The notes beneath the pieces were generated by a model. That model was given only the letters and a program-made list of their open reading frames with translations, ran no database searches and was not told where the DNA came from. From Streptomyces sp. APSN-46.1 (GTDB taxonomy: Bacteria > Actinomycetota > Actinomycetes > Streptomycetales > Streptomycetaceae), in assembly GCF_022815725.1 (NCBI RefSeq), contig NZ_JALGRF010000002.1, positions 124,001-188,000 of the forward strand: a stretch of DNA of 64,000 nucleotides, given 5' to 3'. Of the stretch, positions 41,696 through 52,333 are shown piece by piece. Each line of letters opens with the position of its first letter. The first letter of the stretch is position 1. The position numbers were made by a program, and so were the translations under genes.

Positions 41696-42373
41696 ATGAC
41701 AGCTGTTTCCGCTGTTTCCGCAGCCGGGCGCGTGGTGGTGACGGGGCTCTTCTGTGTGGTGCTGGCGGCGTGCGGCACGCGCGTGGCCGGCCAGAGCGCC
41801 GCGCCGCCCTCCGGCATCCCGGCCTCGCCGACCTGTACGCCGAACCTCCCGACGGAGGAGGAGACCGGTACGCCGAACCTCCCGACGGAGGAGGACACGG
41901 GTACGCCGAACCTCCCGACGGAGGCGGAGACCGGTACGCCCAACCTTCCGACCGAGGAGGACACGGGTACGCCCGTGATCCCGACCGAGGAGGAAACCGG
42001 TACCCCCGTGATCCCGACCGAGGAGCTCACCGGCGGGCCCGACATCCCGACCGACGGCGCCGCCCCCTGCGCCGTGGTCGCCGGCTGGTACGACATGACC
42101 CGGGACTTCACCGCGTACTACGCCGCGCGCCCGGACGCCTCGGATGACCCGATCGCCCGCGACGGCGTCAAGGAGGTCCGGGTCCGCACGACCGCGAAGA
42201 GCGCCGAGGCCTGGGTGACCATCTCCACCGACAGCGTGGGCAAGGGCCTGGGGGACGATGCCCGCCGGGTCGCGGAGGTGTTCGGCGCGTGGCGGCACGC
42301 GATCTACGGGGACAAGGGCACGGTCGGCGTGCGGACCGAGGACGGCTCGAAGGTGATCGCCACCACCTGGTGA
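41696..42373 (+). CDS. Repeat-containing lipoprotein
   Basis: A 225-residue protein. The signal peptide ends in the lipobox VLAAC. The mature N-terminus carries seven 11-residue repeats of the form TPNLPTEEDTG, acidic and Pro-rich, probably a flexible stalk lifting the C-terminal domain (about 100 residues, beginning CAVVAGWYDMTRDFTAYYA) off the membrane. The C-terminal domain is not recognised. ATG 41696 is preferred to 41690 because the AAAGGGGGG site is then at normal distance. Confidence 0.72.
   Translation: MTAVSAVSAAGRVVVTGLFCVVLAACGTRVAGQSAAPPSGIPASPTCTPNLPTEEETGTPNLPTEEDTGTPNLPTEAETGTPNLPTEEDTGTPVIPTEEETGTPVIPTEELTGGPDIPTDGAAPCAVVAGWYDMTRDFTAYYAARPDASDDPIARDGVKEVRVRTTAKSAEAWVTISTDSVGKGLGDDARRVAEVFGAWRHAIYGDKGTVGVRTEDGSKVIATTW
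41833..42060 (+). repeat. 33-bp coding tandem repeat (seven copies)
   Basis: Units of 33 bp, with a core like ACGCCGAACCTCCCGACGGA, encode TPNLPTEEDTG variants; the last three units drift to TPVIPTEE and GPDIPTDG. It forms the stalk of the lipoprotein at 41696-42373. Confidence 0.88.
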
Positions 42374-42448
42374 CCCGCACCCCGCCCGGCCTCGGGGTAT
42401 GGGTTTTGAGCACCCCTCGGGACCAGGTAGTATTTTCTCTGTCAGCAG

Positions 42449-42522
42449 GCGCCGCTAGCTCAGTTGGTTAGAGCAGCTGACTCTTAATCAGCGGGTCCGG
42501 GGTTCGAGTCCCTGGCGGCGCA
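42449..42522 (+). tRNA. tRNA-Lys (anticodon CTT)
   Basis: Plus-strand copy, identical over 74 bases to those at 33988 and 51477, with anticodon CTT in loop CTCTTAA and discriminator A; no CCA encoded. The 5' flank CTGTCAGCAG is also shared with the 33988 copy. A TAGTAT hexamer about 20 bases upstream is a plausible -10 element. Confidence 0.97.
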
Positions 42523-42610
42523 CCTGTCCTTCGGGCGGTTTCCGGTTCACTGGGAACCGCCCGAAGTGTTTTCCGGGCCCCCGACCGGGCCCCCGCCCCT
42601 CCCTTCGCCC

Positions 42611-43369
42611 TCACAGCGTGAGCGACAGCAGCAGCGGCGCCGCCTTCCGGTTCAGCGCGTCCGCCGCGGCCCGCAGCCGGTGCGCGTGCTCGACCGGCAA
42701 CGACAGGGCCAGGCAGCCCACCGAGGCCCCGGCCGTGATCGGCACCGCCGCGCAGACCGTGCCCACCGCGTACTCCTGGAGGTCCAGCACCGGAACCGTG
42801 GCCGGCTGGGCGTCCAGCTTGGAGAACAGGATCCGCTCGTTCACGATCGTCTTCGACGTGAGCCGCGCGATCCTGTGCCGGGACAGGTGGTCGCGCCGCC
42901 CGTTCTGGTCGAGCTGGGTCAGCAGACACTTGCCCACCGCGCTGGCGTGCGCCGCCGAGCGGAAGTCGACCCACTCGTGCACCTTCGGGGTGCGCGGGCT
43001 GTCCGCGAACTGCGTGATCTTCACCTCGCCGTCCACGTACCGGCTGATGTAGACCGCCGCGCCGACGGAGTCCCGCAGCCGGTCCAGGGTCTCCTGCAGC
43101 TTGTCCTGCAAGGCCTGCTGGCGGTCGATGCCCGAGCCCAGCAGGACCAGGGAGTCACCTATCGAGTACGCGCCGTCGGACACCTGGAGCACGTACCCCT
43201 CCCGGCGCAGCATGAGCAGCATCGGGGTGAGATGGACTGCGGGCAGGCCGGTCTCACGCGCGATCTGCGCGTCGGTCACACCTCCGGTGTGCCGTGCGAT
43301 CGTTTCGAGTACGCGCAGGGCGTACTGCACCGAGTGGAACGGCGCGGTCGGCTCGGGCTTCAGCGCCAC
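42611..43369 (-). CDS. IclR family transcriptional regulator
   Basis: A 252-residue regulator. The winged helix-turn-helix is SVQYALRVLETIARHTGGVT, DAQIARETGLPAVHLTPML; the effector domain has SAAHASAVGKCLLTQLD and VCAAVPITAGASVGCLALSL. It starts at GTG 43369 with AGGGGGAA upstream. It is divergent from the luciferase-like oxidoreductase gene and probably binds the repeats in that spacer. Ligand unknown. Confidence 0.88.
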   Translation of the reverse strand: MALKPEPTAPFHSVQYALRVLETIARHTGGVTDAQIARETGLPAVHLTPMLLMLRREGYVLQVSDGAYSIGDSLVLLGSGIDRQQALQDKLQETLDRLRDSVGAAVYISRYVDGEVKITQFADSPRTPKVHEWVDFRSAAHASAVGKCLLTQLDQNGRRDHLSRHRIARLTSKTIVNERILFSKLDAQPATVPVLDLQEYAVGTVCAAVPITAGASVGCLALSLPVEHAHRLRAAADALNRKAAPLLLSLTL

Positions 43370-43388
43370 GGTTTCCCCCTACCAGGTT

Positions 43389-43459
43389 GTTACCGCTTGC
43401 GTTACCACGATAGCCATCAAGAGGCCCACGTGGAGCGCCTGTTGATGAGATTGATGGCT
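43389..43459. promoter_or_regulatory. Repeat elements in the IclR/oxidoreductase divergent spacer
   Basis: GTTACC occurs twice, at 43389 and 43401, as a 12-base-spaced direct repeat close to the IclR start. A 9-bp inverted repeat, AGCCATCAA (43412) and TTGATGGCT (43451), follows. Both are candidates for IclR binding; which is used is not determined. Confidence 0.45.
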
Positions 43460-43607
43460 CAATCAAGTCCCTCGGCCAGGCCCTATTCACTTGGCATATG
43501 CCAGGGTCATGTCCGGAGTCCCGGTTTCCGGGAATCCGCCGGGAATGCCCGGCGCCGCCCCACGGTTCGAGGTCTTCGTACGGACATCGAACGGGACAGG
43601 AGCGATG

Positions 43608-44744
43608 ATGAGTGACACGAGGGACGCGGGTCGGGACACGGGGAACCCGGAGGCGGCGGGGGCCGCGGACCCCGTCCGGGGGACCGCGCCGGGCCGGGCG
43701 CCGGTGCCGCTGTCGGTGCTCGACCTCGTCACCGTCGGCGTCGGAAGCACCGCCTACGCCTCCCTGCGCACCAGCGTCGAGATCGCCCGGCTCGCCGAGT
43801 CCCGCGGGTACGCGCGCCACTGGGTCGCCGAACACCACTCCCTGCCCGGGGTCGCGAGCTCCTCCCCGGCCGTGATCCTGGCGCACCTCGCCGCCCACAC
43901 CTCCCGCATCCGGCTCGGGTCGGGCGGCGTCATGCTGCCCAACCACGCCCCGCTCGCCATCGCGGAGCAGTTCGGCACCCTGGAGGCCCTGGCCCCGGGC
44001 CGGATCGACCTCGGCCTCGGCCGCGCCCCCGGCACCGACGGGCGTACGGCGGCCGCGCTGCGCGGGCCCGGGCGCCTCGACGAGGCCGCGGAGGAGTTCC
44101 CGCGCCAACTCGCGGAGCTCGCCCGCTTCCTCGACGACGACTTCCCCGACGGACACCCGTACGCCCGGGTGCACGCCATACCCGGGCCCGTGCAGGGCCT
44201 CACCGGGCGGCCGCCGCTGTGGCTGCTCGGATCCTCCGGGTACAGCGCCCGCCTCGCCGGCGAACTCGGGCTGCCCTTCGCGTACGCCCACCACTTCTCC
44301 CCGGCCGGCACCCTGCCCGCGCTCGACCTCTACCGGCAGTCCTTCCGCCCCTCGGCCGTCCTGGACGCCCCGTACGCCGCCGTCGGGGTCGCGGCGCTCG
44401 CCGCCGACACCGCCGAGGAGGCCCGCGCCCAGGTCCGCGCGGGCGCGCTGGCCTCGCTGCTGGTGCGCACCGGCCGGCCGCGGCTGGTCCCGACACCCGA
44501 GGAGGCGGCGGCGTACCACTTCTCCTCGGCGGAGCGGGAGTTCATGGACGGCTGGATCGCGAACATCCCCCATGGTGCCCCGGACGAGGTCCGTGACGGG
44601 CTCGACGACCTGGCGAAGCGGACGGGCGCCGACGAACTGATGCTGACCACCAGCGCGCACAGCGGCGCCGCCCGCCTGCGCTCGTACGAGCTCGTCGCAG
44701 ATGCGTACGGGATGCCGGAGGCGGGTCCCGCCCCGACCGGCTGA
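43608..44744 (+). CDS. Luciferase-like (LLM class) flavin-dependent oxidoreductase
   Basis: A 378-residue enzyme. LSVLDLVTVGVGSTAYASLR, RHWVAEHHSLPGVASSSP and RIRLGSGGVMLPNHAPLAIA are hallmarks of the family of bacterial luciferase-like monooxygenases with a single subunit (type called LLM, YhbW-like). It uses reduced flavin; the substrate is not known. The first ~35 residues are a hydrophilic leader. ACAGGAG precedes ATG 43608. Likely controlled by the divergent IclR regulator. Confidence 0.87.
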   Translation: MSDTRDAGRDTGNPEAAGAADPVRGTAPGRAPVPLSVLDLVTVGVGSTAYASLRTSVEIARLAESRGYARHWVAEHHSLPGVASSSPAVILAHLAAHTSRIRLGSGGVMLPNHAPLAIAEQFGTLEALAPGRIDLGLGRAPGTDGRTAAALRGPGRLDEAAEEFPRQLAELARFLDDDFPDGHPYARVHAIPGPVQGLTGRPPLWLLGSSGYSARLAGELGLPFAYAHHFSPAGTLPALDLYRQSFRPSAVLDAPYAAVGVAALAADTAEEARAQVRAGALASLLVRTGRPRLVPTPEEAAAYHFSSAEREFMDGWIANIPHGAPDEVRDGLDDLAKRTGADELMLTTSAHSGAARLRSYELVADAYGMPEAGPAPTG

Positions 44745-44788
44745 TCGCGAACGGGGTGTGGCTGGTCTATTGCCGAAACCTTGCGCAC

Positions 44789-44808
44789 AGGGTGCCTGAA
44801 GGCACCCT
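44789..44808 (+). terminator. Hairpin after the LLM oxidoreductase gene
   Basis: AGGGTGCC and GGCACCCT form a perfect 8-bp stem with loop TGAA, followed by TTA. It lies 45 bases after the stop and upstream of the chitinase promoter; a second stem (GCTCG to CGAGC around 44815-44839) follows. Confidence 0.65.
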
Positions 44809-44884
44809 TAAGCCGCTCGTCACCCGGGGTGGCGAGCGGTTTCTGATGTGCGCTCAGGTCTCTGACGAGGGGATATGGGCCGGG

Positions 44885-44914
44885 AGTGGTCTAGTCCTTC
44901 TTTGGTCCAAACCA
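44885..44914 (+). promoter_or_regulatory. DasR-responsive element and chitinase-type repeat upstream of the chitinase gene
   Basis: AGTGGTCTAGTCC at 44885 fits the DasR dre consensus. TTGGTCCAAACCA follows at 44902, resembling the 12-bp TGGTCCAGACCT-type direct repeats described in Streptomyces chitinase promoters. TTGACG at about 44915 could be a -35 element. The gene starts 80 bases further on. Confidence 0.75.
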
Positions 44915-44994
44915 TTGACGCGGGCGCGAGGCGATCGCTATCACTTCTCCCACCTGATCTCTCGCTTCCCCTCCCATCCCCACGGAGACAGTTC

Positions 44995-46677
<1,683 letters not shown>

Positions 46678-46704
46678 TCCCCCCACCCCGCGCCGAGCGA
46701 CACC

Positions 46705-46737
46705 CCGCCCCGCACCCGCCTCCCGGGTGCGGGGCGG
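46705..46737 (+). terminator. Terminator after the chitinase gene
   Basis: A perfect 14-bp GC stem, CCGCCCCGCACCCG with CGGGTGCGGGGCGG, and a CCTCC loop, 28 bases after the stop codon. Confidence 0.88.
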
Positions 46738-46842
46738 AGGTGTGTCACATGGTTACCGAATTTCTGACACCGGAGCGTGTTGAACTCGTTACGCTCGGCC
46801 ACAGACTGAATCCGTCCCACGTCTCCATGGGGGTGACCATCC

Positions 46843-47691
46843 ATGGTCCAGGCCCGCCAACTCGATCCCAGCGCCTCACCGCTGGACTACTACGGCTACG
46901 AACTCCGTCGGCTGAGAGAGGCCGCAGGGCTGAAACAGGCGGGGTTGGGCGACATCATCTTCTGCACGGGCTCGCTGATCGGCCAGGTGGAGTGTACGGC
47001 GCGGGTGCCCACCCGGGACTTCTCGGAACGGGTGGACGCGGCGCTGGGCACGGACGGGTACTTCTCCCGGCTGGTGGGGCTGGTCCTGCGCAGCGTGTTG
47101 CCGACGTGGTTCCAGGCGTACGCGGAGATGGAGGCGCGGGCGGCATACATCTCCGCGTATGAGGCGCAGTTGGTGTACGGCCTTCTGCAGACGGAGGCGT
47201 ATGCCCGGGCAGTGCTTGGTGTGAGGGGCAAGAAGGGGCTGGACGCGAAGGTGGCAGCCCGAATGGAGCGGCAGATCATACTGGACCGCGAGAACCCGCC
47301 ATTGAGCTGGGTGGTGCTGAGCGAGGCCGTGCTGCACCAGGAGATCGGTGGCAGGCAGGTCATGCGAAACCAACTTGCCCACCTGTTGGGCATGCAGGAG
47401 CGGGATTGGGTGCAGGTGCAGATCCTGCCCTTCGAGGCGGGCGCCCATCCCGGCCTGATGGGCTCGTTCACGATCCTTCGGTTCGACGACGACCCCGACC
47501 TTGTCTATACCGAGGACTTCGTCCAGGGGCACATGACGGCCAATCCTCAGGCTCTCCGGGAGGGGCATCTCCGTTACGATCGCCTCAGGGCCGCCGCGCT
47601 CTCCGTGGAGGACTCAGCGGCGCTGATCGCCCGCGTAATGGAGGAGCGTTATGGGCACCAACCAGTACCTGACGGGCGCGATTTGGCGTAA
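46843..47691 (+). CDS. XRE-type helix-turn-helix regulator with DUF5753 domain
   Basis: A 282-residue protein. The N-terminal helix-turn-helix (YGYELRRLREAAGLKQAGLG, then FCTGSLIGQVECTARVPTRD) is the XRE type found before DUF397 genes. The C-terminal ~180 residues match DUF5753 (EAQLVYGLLQTEAYARAVL, YTEDFVQGHM). Many such pairs occur in each Streptomyces genome and influence development and antibiotic production; a regulator/antagonist relation with DUF397 is supposed. The DUF397 gene begins 41 bases before its stop. Confidence 0.87.
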   Translation: MVQARQLDPSASPLDYYGYELRRLREAAGLKQAGLGDIIFCTGSLIGQVECTARVPTRDFSERVDAALGTDGYFSRLVGLVLRSVLPTWFQAYAEMEARAAYISAYEAQLVYGLLQTEAYARAVLGVRGKKGLDAKVAARMERQIILDRENPPLSWVVLSEAVLHQEIGGRQVMRNQLAHLLGMQERDWVQVQILPFEAGAHPGLMGSFTILRFDDDPDLVYTEDFVQGHMTANPQALREGHLRYDRLRAAALSVEDSAALIARVMEERYGHQPVPDGRDLA

Positions 47692-47911
47692 GGCCTCGTT
47701 CAGCGGCGACACCGGCGGCAACTGCGTCGAGTGCGCCCCGCTCGGCGCCGCCGCCTGGCGTAAGGCCTCGTACAGCGGTAACACCGGCGGCGAGTGCGTC
47801 GAAGTCGCCCCCCAGCCCTGCCTGGTGGGCATCCGGGACTCCAAGAACCCCGAAGGCCCCGCCTTCACCGTGGCCCCGGAGGCGTTCGGCGTGTTCGTCC
47901 GGAGCCTCTGA
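47651..47911 (+). CDS. Tandem DUF397 protein
   Basis: An 86-residue protein with two DUF397 units, WRKASFSGDTGGNCVECAP and WRKASYSGNTGGECVEVAP, followed by the usual IRDSKNPEGPAFTV end. The ATG at 47651 has GAGGAG directly upstream inside the regulator gene, so the 41-base overlap is real and implies coupled translation. It probably partners with the XRE protein. Confidence 0.92.
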   Translation: MGTNQYLTGAIWRKASFSGDTGGNCVECAPLGAAAWRKASYSGNTGGECVEVAPQPCLVGIRDSKNPEGPAFTVAPEAFGVFVRSL

Positions 47912-47958
47912 CCGTACGCCGAAGCGGCAGCCCCCTCGGCGGGGGCTGCCGCAGTCGG

Positions 47959-49827
47959 TCAGGCAGGCCCGTCGGGCTGTGCGGCGGAAGCGGAAGCGGC
48001 GGCCGCCGCGGCCTGGCGGCCGATCATTCCGGCGATCACCTCCGGCGCCACCGCGCGGGAGTAGAGCCAGCCCTGGCCCGTGTCGCAGCCGACGCGGCGC
48101 AGCCGGGCGGCCTGGCCGGCGGTCTCCACGCACTCCGCCGTCACCGTCAGGCCCAGCCGGTGGGCGAGCTGGACCATGGCCTCGACGATGGTCTCGTCGG
48201 CCGGGTTCGGGTGCGTGCCCTCCTCGTAGCGGAAGCCGTGTACGAAGGAGCCGTCCAGCTTCAGCACCGAGACCGGCAGCCGGCTCAGGTAGGCCAGGTT
48301 CGAGTACCCGGTGCCGAAGTCGTCGATGGCGATCCGCACCCCCATGTCGCTCAGCGCCTGGAGCGCCTGGAGCGGCCGGCCCGCCGAGCCCATCACCGCC
48401 GATTCCGTCAGCTCCAGCTGGAGCAGCTGCGGCGCGAGCCCGGCGTCGGCCAGGATCTCCGCCACGTCGCCGACCAGGTCGGAGTCCCACACCTGCCGTA
48501 CCGCGACGTTCACGGACACGAAGACCGGGGAGTCGCTGGGCTGCTCGATCTGCCAGCGCCGGGCCTGGCGGCAGGCGGTCTGGAGCACCCAGCGGCCCAA
48601 CTGGACGATGGACCCGTCCTCTTCCGCAATTCCGATGAACCGATTCGGCGTCAGTGTGCCGAACTGGGGGTGGTTCCAGCGGACCAGCGCCTCCACCCCG
48701 CGCACCGTCCCGCTCTCCAGGTCCACCAGCGGCTGGTACTCCAGCGCGAACTCCCCCCGCTCCACCGCCGGACGCAGCGTCGAACTGAGCGCCTGCCGCG
48801 TCATGCGGTGCGCGTTGCGCTCGGGGTCGAAGAGGGTCCAGCGGGCCTTTCCGTCCGCCTTCGCCCAGTACAGGGTGGTGTCCGCTGCCTGCATCAGCGC
48901 GGTCGCCGAGGTGTCCTCGGTGGCCCGCTCCACCACGCCGATCGACGCGGAGACCGACAGCCGCTGCCCGGCCAGCTCGAACGGCTCCTGGACGGCGGCC
49001 AGTACGCTCCGGGCCAGTTCCGCGAGCTGTTCGGTGCCCGTGGAGTCCTCGACCAGCAGGGCGAATTCGTCGCCGCCGAGCCGCGCCACCAGGTGCCCGC
49101 CCGTACGCCCGTACCCGGACTGGTCGGCGCACTGGGTCAGCCGGGCCGCGACGGCCGTCAGCAGCCGGTCGCCCACCCGGTGGCCCAGGGTGTCGTTGAC
49201 GGCCTTGAAGCCGTCGAGGTCCAGGTAGCACAGCCCGATCCGGCCGGTGCCGCCCTGTTCGTACGAGGAGTGCTCCAGGGCGGCGGAGAGACGCTCGAAG
49301 AACAGGGCCCGGTTGGGCAGCCGGGTCACCGGGTCGTGCATCTGGAGGTGGCGCAGCCGGGCCTGGAGGTCGCGCCGGTCGCTGATGTCGGCGACGGACA
49401 TCAGGACGTCGCCCGTCCCCGGCACGGGCCCCAGCGTGACCTCGGTCCACAGCGAGTGCCCGTCGGGGTGTTTGAGCCGGCGGGTGCAGCGCAGCCGGGC
49501 CTGCCGGCCGCGCAGCACCTCCTGGTAGGCCTGCCAGGTACGGGCCTCCGCGGCCAGGTCCACCAGATCGGCGGCGTACTGCTCGACGAGCGCGTGCGGC
49601 TCGGTGCCGAGCAGTTCGGCGAGGGCCTGGTTGGCGGCGACGACGTAGCCGCCCCGGTCGACGACGGCCATCGCGAGATGGGCCGCGTTGAAGGCGGCCC
49701 GGTAGTCGCGCAGTTCGGACTCCGCCCGTGACGGAGTTGCCGTTGCCGGCACTGCGGGGTGACGCTCCGTAATGGCCGATCGGATGCGGTCGGCCGCCGA
49801 ACCGGTTCCCTCTGAGGTTCCGCTCAC
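47959..49827 (-). CDS. Cytosolic PAS-GGDEF-EAL cyclic di-GMP enzyme
   Basis: A 622-residue protein without membrane segments. A PAS/PAC sensor (about 45-165) precedes a GGDEF domain with intact RLGGDEFALL and an EAL domain with VEALVRWNHP, TESAVM, IDDFGTGYSNLAYL and KLDGSFV, all needed for phosphodiesterase activity. Both synthesis and hydrolysis of c-di-GMP are thus possible. The arrangement matches RmdA-like enzymes that influence Streptomyces development, but orthology is not shown. The GTG at 49827 has CGGGAG upstream; an in-frame extension to 50067 is judged non-coding. Confidence 0.85.
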   Translation of the reverse strand: MSGTSEGTGSAADRIRSAITERHPAVPATATPSRAESELRDYRAAFNAAHLAMAVVDRGGYVVAANQALAELLGTEPHALVEQYAADLVDLAAEARTWQAYQEVLRGRQARLRCTRRLKHPDGHSLWTEVTLGPVPGTGDVLMSVADISDRRDLQARLRHLQMHDPVTRLPNRALFFERLSAALEHSSYEQGGTGRIGLCYLDLDGFKAVNDTLGHRVGDRLLTAVAARLTQCADQSGYGRTGGHLVARLGGDEFALLVEDSTGTEQLAELARSVLAAVQEPFELAGQRLSVSASIGVVERATEDTSATALMQAADTTLYWAKADGKARWTLFDPERNAHRMTRQALSSTLRPAVERGEFALEYQPLVDLESGTVRGVEALVRWNHPQFGTLTPNRFIGIAEEDGSIVQLGRWVLQTACRQARRWQIEQPSDSPVFVSVNVAVRQVWDSDLVGDVAEILADAGLAPQLLQLELTESAVMGSAGRPLQALQALSDMGVRIAIDDFGTGYSNLAYLSRLPVSVLKLDGSFVHGFRYEEGTHPNPADETIVEAMVQLAHRLGLTVTAECVETAGQAARLRRVGCDTGQGWLYSRAVAPEVIAGMIGRQAAAAAASASAAQPDGPA

Positions 49828-50173
49828 CGTTGGCTCCCGCAGTGCTCGTGAGTGTCCGTGCAGGAAAGTGTGCCGATCATAGAGGCACCGGACGGCCCTA
49901 TCCAGCGGCGTCGCCGTGTGGGGCGCGGCACTTCCGGTGTGATGACGCTTCGCGGCCCCGATCCGGGGCGATCGTTTCTGCGCGGCTGTGAGCATGCGGA
50001 GGCTCTGGCTGATCTCGCGTGATCGGTCGTGACGTTCTGTAGGCGTCTCGTGAACCGCGGGGGTCACCGACTTGACGTATCGCTCACTCGTGTGGGGCAG
50101 CGGAACAGGGCATTAGTAAGACAATCGCCTCAAGGTGGATGGAAAGGGACGAAATCCATCACCGGAGGTCGAT
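49828..50173. other. Divergent spacer, 346 bp, no gene seen
   Basis: Separates the c-di-GMP enzyme from the M6 protease. It must hold promoters for both. TTGACG at 50072 is a possible -35 hexamer for the protease. No hairpin, repeat or recognised operator was seen. Confidence 0.6.
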
Positions 50174-51409
50174 GTGCCGCGACAGCAGACACCCGGGGGA
50201 GTGGACTGCTCCCGCCTGCGGAGTGCGGCGGCCGGGCTCACCTCCCTGGCGGCGCTCGCTGCCATGTCACTCGTCGCGGGACCCGCGGTGGCCGATTCCG
50301 GGGCCGGCCCCTGCGCGCTGACCCGTACGGCCGCCCACCACTCCCTGGGCGTGGACACCTGGAACGCCGCCTACCCCAAGCCCGAGCGCACCCTCGACGC
50401 CGTCATGGTGTTCCTCGACTTCCCCGACCACCCGACCGCGCTCACGCCCCAGCAGCTGACCGCCGACTACTTCCCCGCGACCAGCGACTTCTTGGAGCGG
50501 GCCTCGTACGGGCGCTTCCACCTGGTCCCGCACCCGCAGAAGCGGTGGGTCCGGATGCCCAAGCCGTCCACCGCGTACGGGATACAGCGCGACTGGGCCC
50601 CCGAGGACCGCGCGGCCTACCTCCGGGACGCGGTCGCGAGCGCCGACCGGGAGGTGGACTTCGCCCGGTACGACGTCGTGTACTTCGTCGCCGACCCGGA
50701 CGCCCCCGGGGTGGACTCCGACGCCACGAAGGTCGTCAACTTCGACCGGCCCATCCGTGCCGACGGCGCGGAGCTGCGGCGGATCGTCACCGTCTTCGAG
50801 CAGCACCCGCCGGACCGCAATGTGCTGGCCCACGAGACCGGGCACGTCTTCGACCTGCCCGACCTCTACCACCGGCCCACGGACGGCAAGGGCGACTGGG
50901 ACACGTACGTCGGGGACTGGGACGTCATGGGCAGTCAGTTCGGGATGTCCCCGGACCTGTTCGCCTGGAACAAGTGGAAGCTGGGATGGCTGGACGCGTC
51001 GCAGGTGGACTGCGTGCAGTCGGGTTCCTCGCTGCACACCCTCCAGCCGCTCGCCGAGGCCCCGCTGCCGGGCGGCACGGGCGGGACCCGGCTCGCGGTG
51101 GTCCGTACGGGCCCCGGTAGCGCCATCGTCGTCGAGGCGCGGGGATCGGCCGGCAACGACGGGGACACCTGTACGGAGGGCGTCCTGGTCTACCGGGTCC
51201 GCAACGAGGCGGCCTCGGGCGGCGGACCGATCGAGGTGCTGGACGCCCATCCGGACTCGGAGGCCTGCTGGGAGCACTCGGTGTACCCGCCGCTGGCGGA
51301 CGCGCCGCTGGAGGTGGGGGAGGCGTTCACGGTGCCGGGTGAGCGGATCAGGGTCGAGGTGGCCGACCGGACGCCGTCCGGCGCGTACACGGTCAAGATC
51401 ACGACCTAG
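50174..51409 (+). CDS. Secreted M6-family metalloprotease
   Basis: A 411-residue protein with a signal peptide (LAALAAMSLVAGPAVADS). The zinc motif is VLAHETGHVFDLPDLYH (HExxHxxxLPD), followed by DVMGSQFG, the Met-turn, as in M6 (immune inhibitor A-like) peptidases. The C-terminal part is beta-rich with paired cysteines. It would degrade extracellular proteins. The GTG at 50174 has GGAGG at 50164. A terminator shared with a tRNA-Lys gene follows. Confidence 0.88.
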   Translation: MPRQQTPGGVDCSRLRSAAAGLTSLAALAAMSLVAGPAVADSGAGPCALTRTAAHHSLGVDTWNAAYPKPERTLDAVMVFLDFPDHPTALTPQQLTADYFPATSDFLERASYGRFHLVPHPQKRWVRMPKPSTAYGIQRDWAPEDRAAYLRDAVASADREVDFARYDVVYFVADPDAPGVDSDATKVVNFDRPIRADGAELRRIVTVFEQHPPDRNVLAHETGHVFDLPDLYHRPTDGKGDWDTYVGDWDVMGSQFGMSPDLFAWNKWKLGWLDASQVDCVQSGSSLHTLQPLAEAPLPGGTGGTRLAVVRTGPGSAIVVEARGSAGNDGDTCTEGVLVYRVRNEAASGGGPIEVLDAHPDSEACWEHSVYPPLADAPLEVGEAFTVPGERIRVEVADRTPSGAYTVKITT

Positions 51410-51430
51410 CCGTCAGGCGGCCCGTGGAAC

Positions 51431-51470
51431 GAAGAAGCCCCCCGCAGCTTTCGCTGCGGGGGGCCTCCTC
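51431..51470. terminator. Bidirectional terminator between the M6 protease and a tRNA-Lys gene
   Basis: A perfect 12-bp stem, GCCCCCCGCAGC with GCTGCGGGGGGC, has a TTTC loop. It is a close copy of the terminator at 33942 in the same position relative to a minus-strand tRNA-Lys. Confidence 0.85.
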
Positions 51471-51476
51471 CGTCTG

Positions 51477-51550
51477 TGCGCCGCCAGGGACTCGAACCCC
51501 GGACCCGCTGATTAAGAGTCAGCTGCTCTAACCAACTGAGCTAGCGGCGC
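51477..51550 (-). tRNA. tRNA-Lys (anticodon CTT)
   Basis: Third copy, minus strand, identical over 74 bases to those at 33988 and 42449 (anticodon CTT, discriminator A, no encoded CCA). Together with its terminator it repeats the arrangement at 33935-34061. Confidence 0.97.
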
Positions 51551-51574
51551 TTGCTGACGAGGAAGACATTAGCA

Positions 51575-52147
51575 TCAGGACCGGCGGAAGGAAAAATCGA
51601 TATCCGCAGCTCGGGCGGCGCGCGTGTAGGCCCAGAGCAGAGCCTCGGCCCCCGGGAGCCAGGGCGTCCGGGCGTCGGGGGCCACCAGCCAGCGGGACGG
51701 GCCGGGCCCGGCCGCCAGCGGCGGCACGGTGACGGCGTCGCCGAGCCCGTGGCAGAGCGGGACCGCGACCGGAGTCGTCCCCTCCGCGCCCGACTTCGTC
51801 GGGGGGTCCCCCATCCAAGCCAGCAGGGCGGGCAGCCGGTGGGCCGCGCCGGGGGCGGCGAAGAGCAGGAGCCGGCCGCGGTGCACGGCGGCCGGACCGG
51901 AACCGGGCCCCTCGGACCAGAGCAGGTCGAGCATGCGGCGCCCGAGGACGAGCGGGACGTTGACGACGTCGAAGGCGGTCCCGCAGGGCAGCACGGCGGG
52001 CGCGGTGGGGCGGGACTCCCAGAGCGTGAGGGTGCTGCGGGGGTCCGCGGACGCGGAGGCGAGCCAGGCGGCGCCGGGCGGGGTGACCTCCGTCGCGGGG
52101 GCGGCGGGCCGGACGTCGAGGGCGGGGCACCGGGTCAGGGTCGTCAT
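51575..52147 (-). CDS. Putative primase/polymerase-like (prim-pol N-terminal) protein
   Basis: A 190-residue protein. The stretch LPCGTAFDVVNVPLVLGRRM with surrounding STLTLWESRP resembles the N-terminal part of actinobacterial proteins annotated bifunctional DNA primase/polymerase (AEP fold), and PSRWLVAPDARTPWLPG is typical of the same short Streptomyces family. The catalytic acidic residues of a full primase are not evident, so activity is doubtful. The gene lies 25 bases upstream of the tRNA start on the same strand. Confidence 0.6.
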   Translation of the reverse strand: MTTLTRCPALDVRPAAPATEVTPPGAAWLASASADPRSTLTLWESRPTAPAVLPCGTAFDVVNVPLVLGRRMLDLLWSEGPGSGPAAVHRGRLLLFAAPGAAHRLPALLAWMGDPPTKSGAEGTTPVAVPLCHGLGDAVTVPPLAAGPGPSRWLVAPDARTPWLPGAEALLWAYTRAARAADIDFSFRRS

Positions 52148-52333
52148 GTACCAGGTCTACCGCCCGTAGTGCCACCACTCCTAGCAGTTACCGAAAACCC
52201 GGACAGGGCTCCGCTTGGTGGGCTATCTTGCGTTCCGCATATGCCGCAGAAACGTCCCGCCTGTCCCGGCCCGCCCCGTCTGTCGCGCCCCGCCCCGCCC
52301 GCCCCGGCTGTTCCGGCTGTTCCGGCCGTCGGC

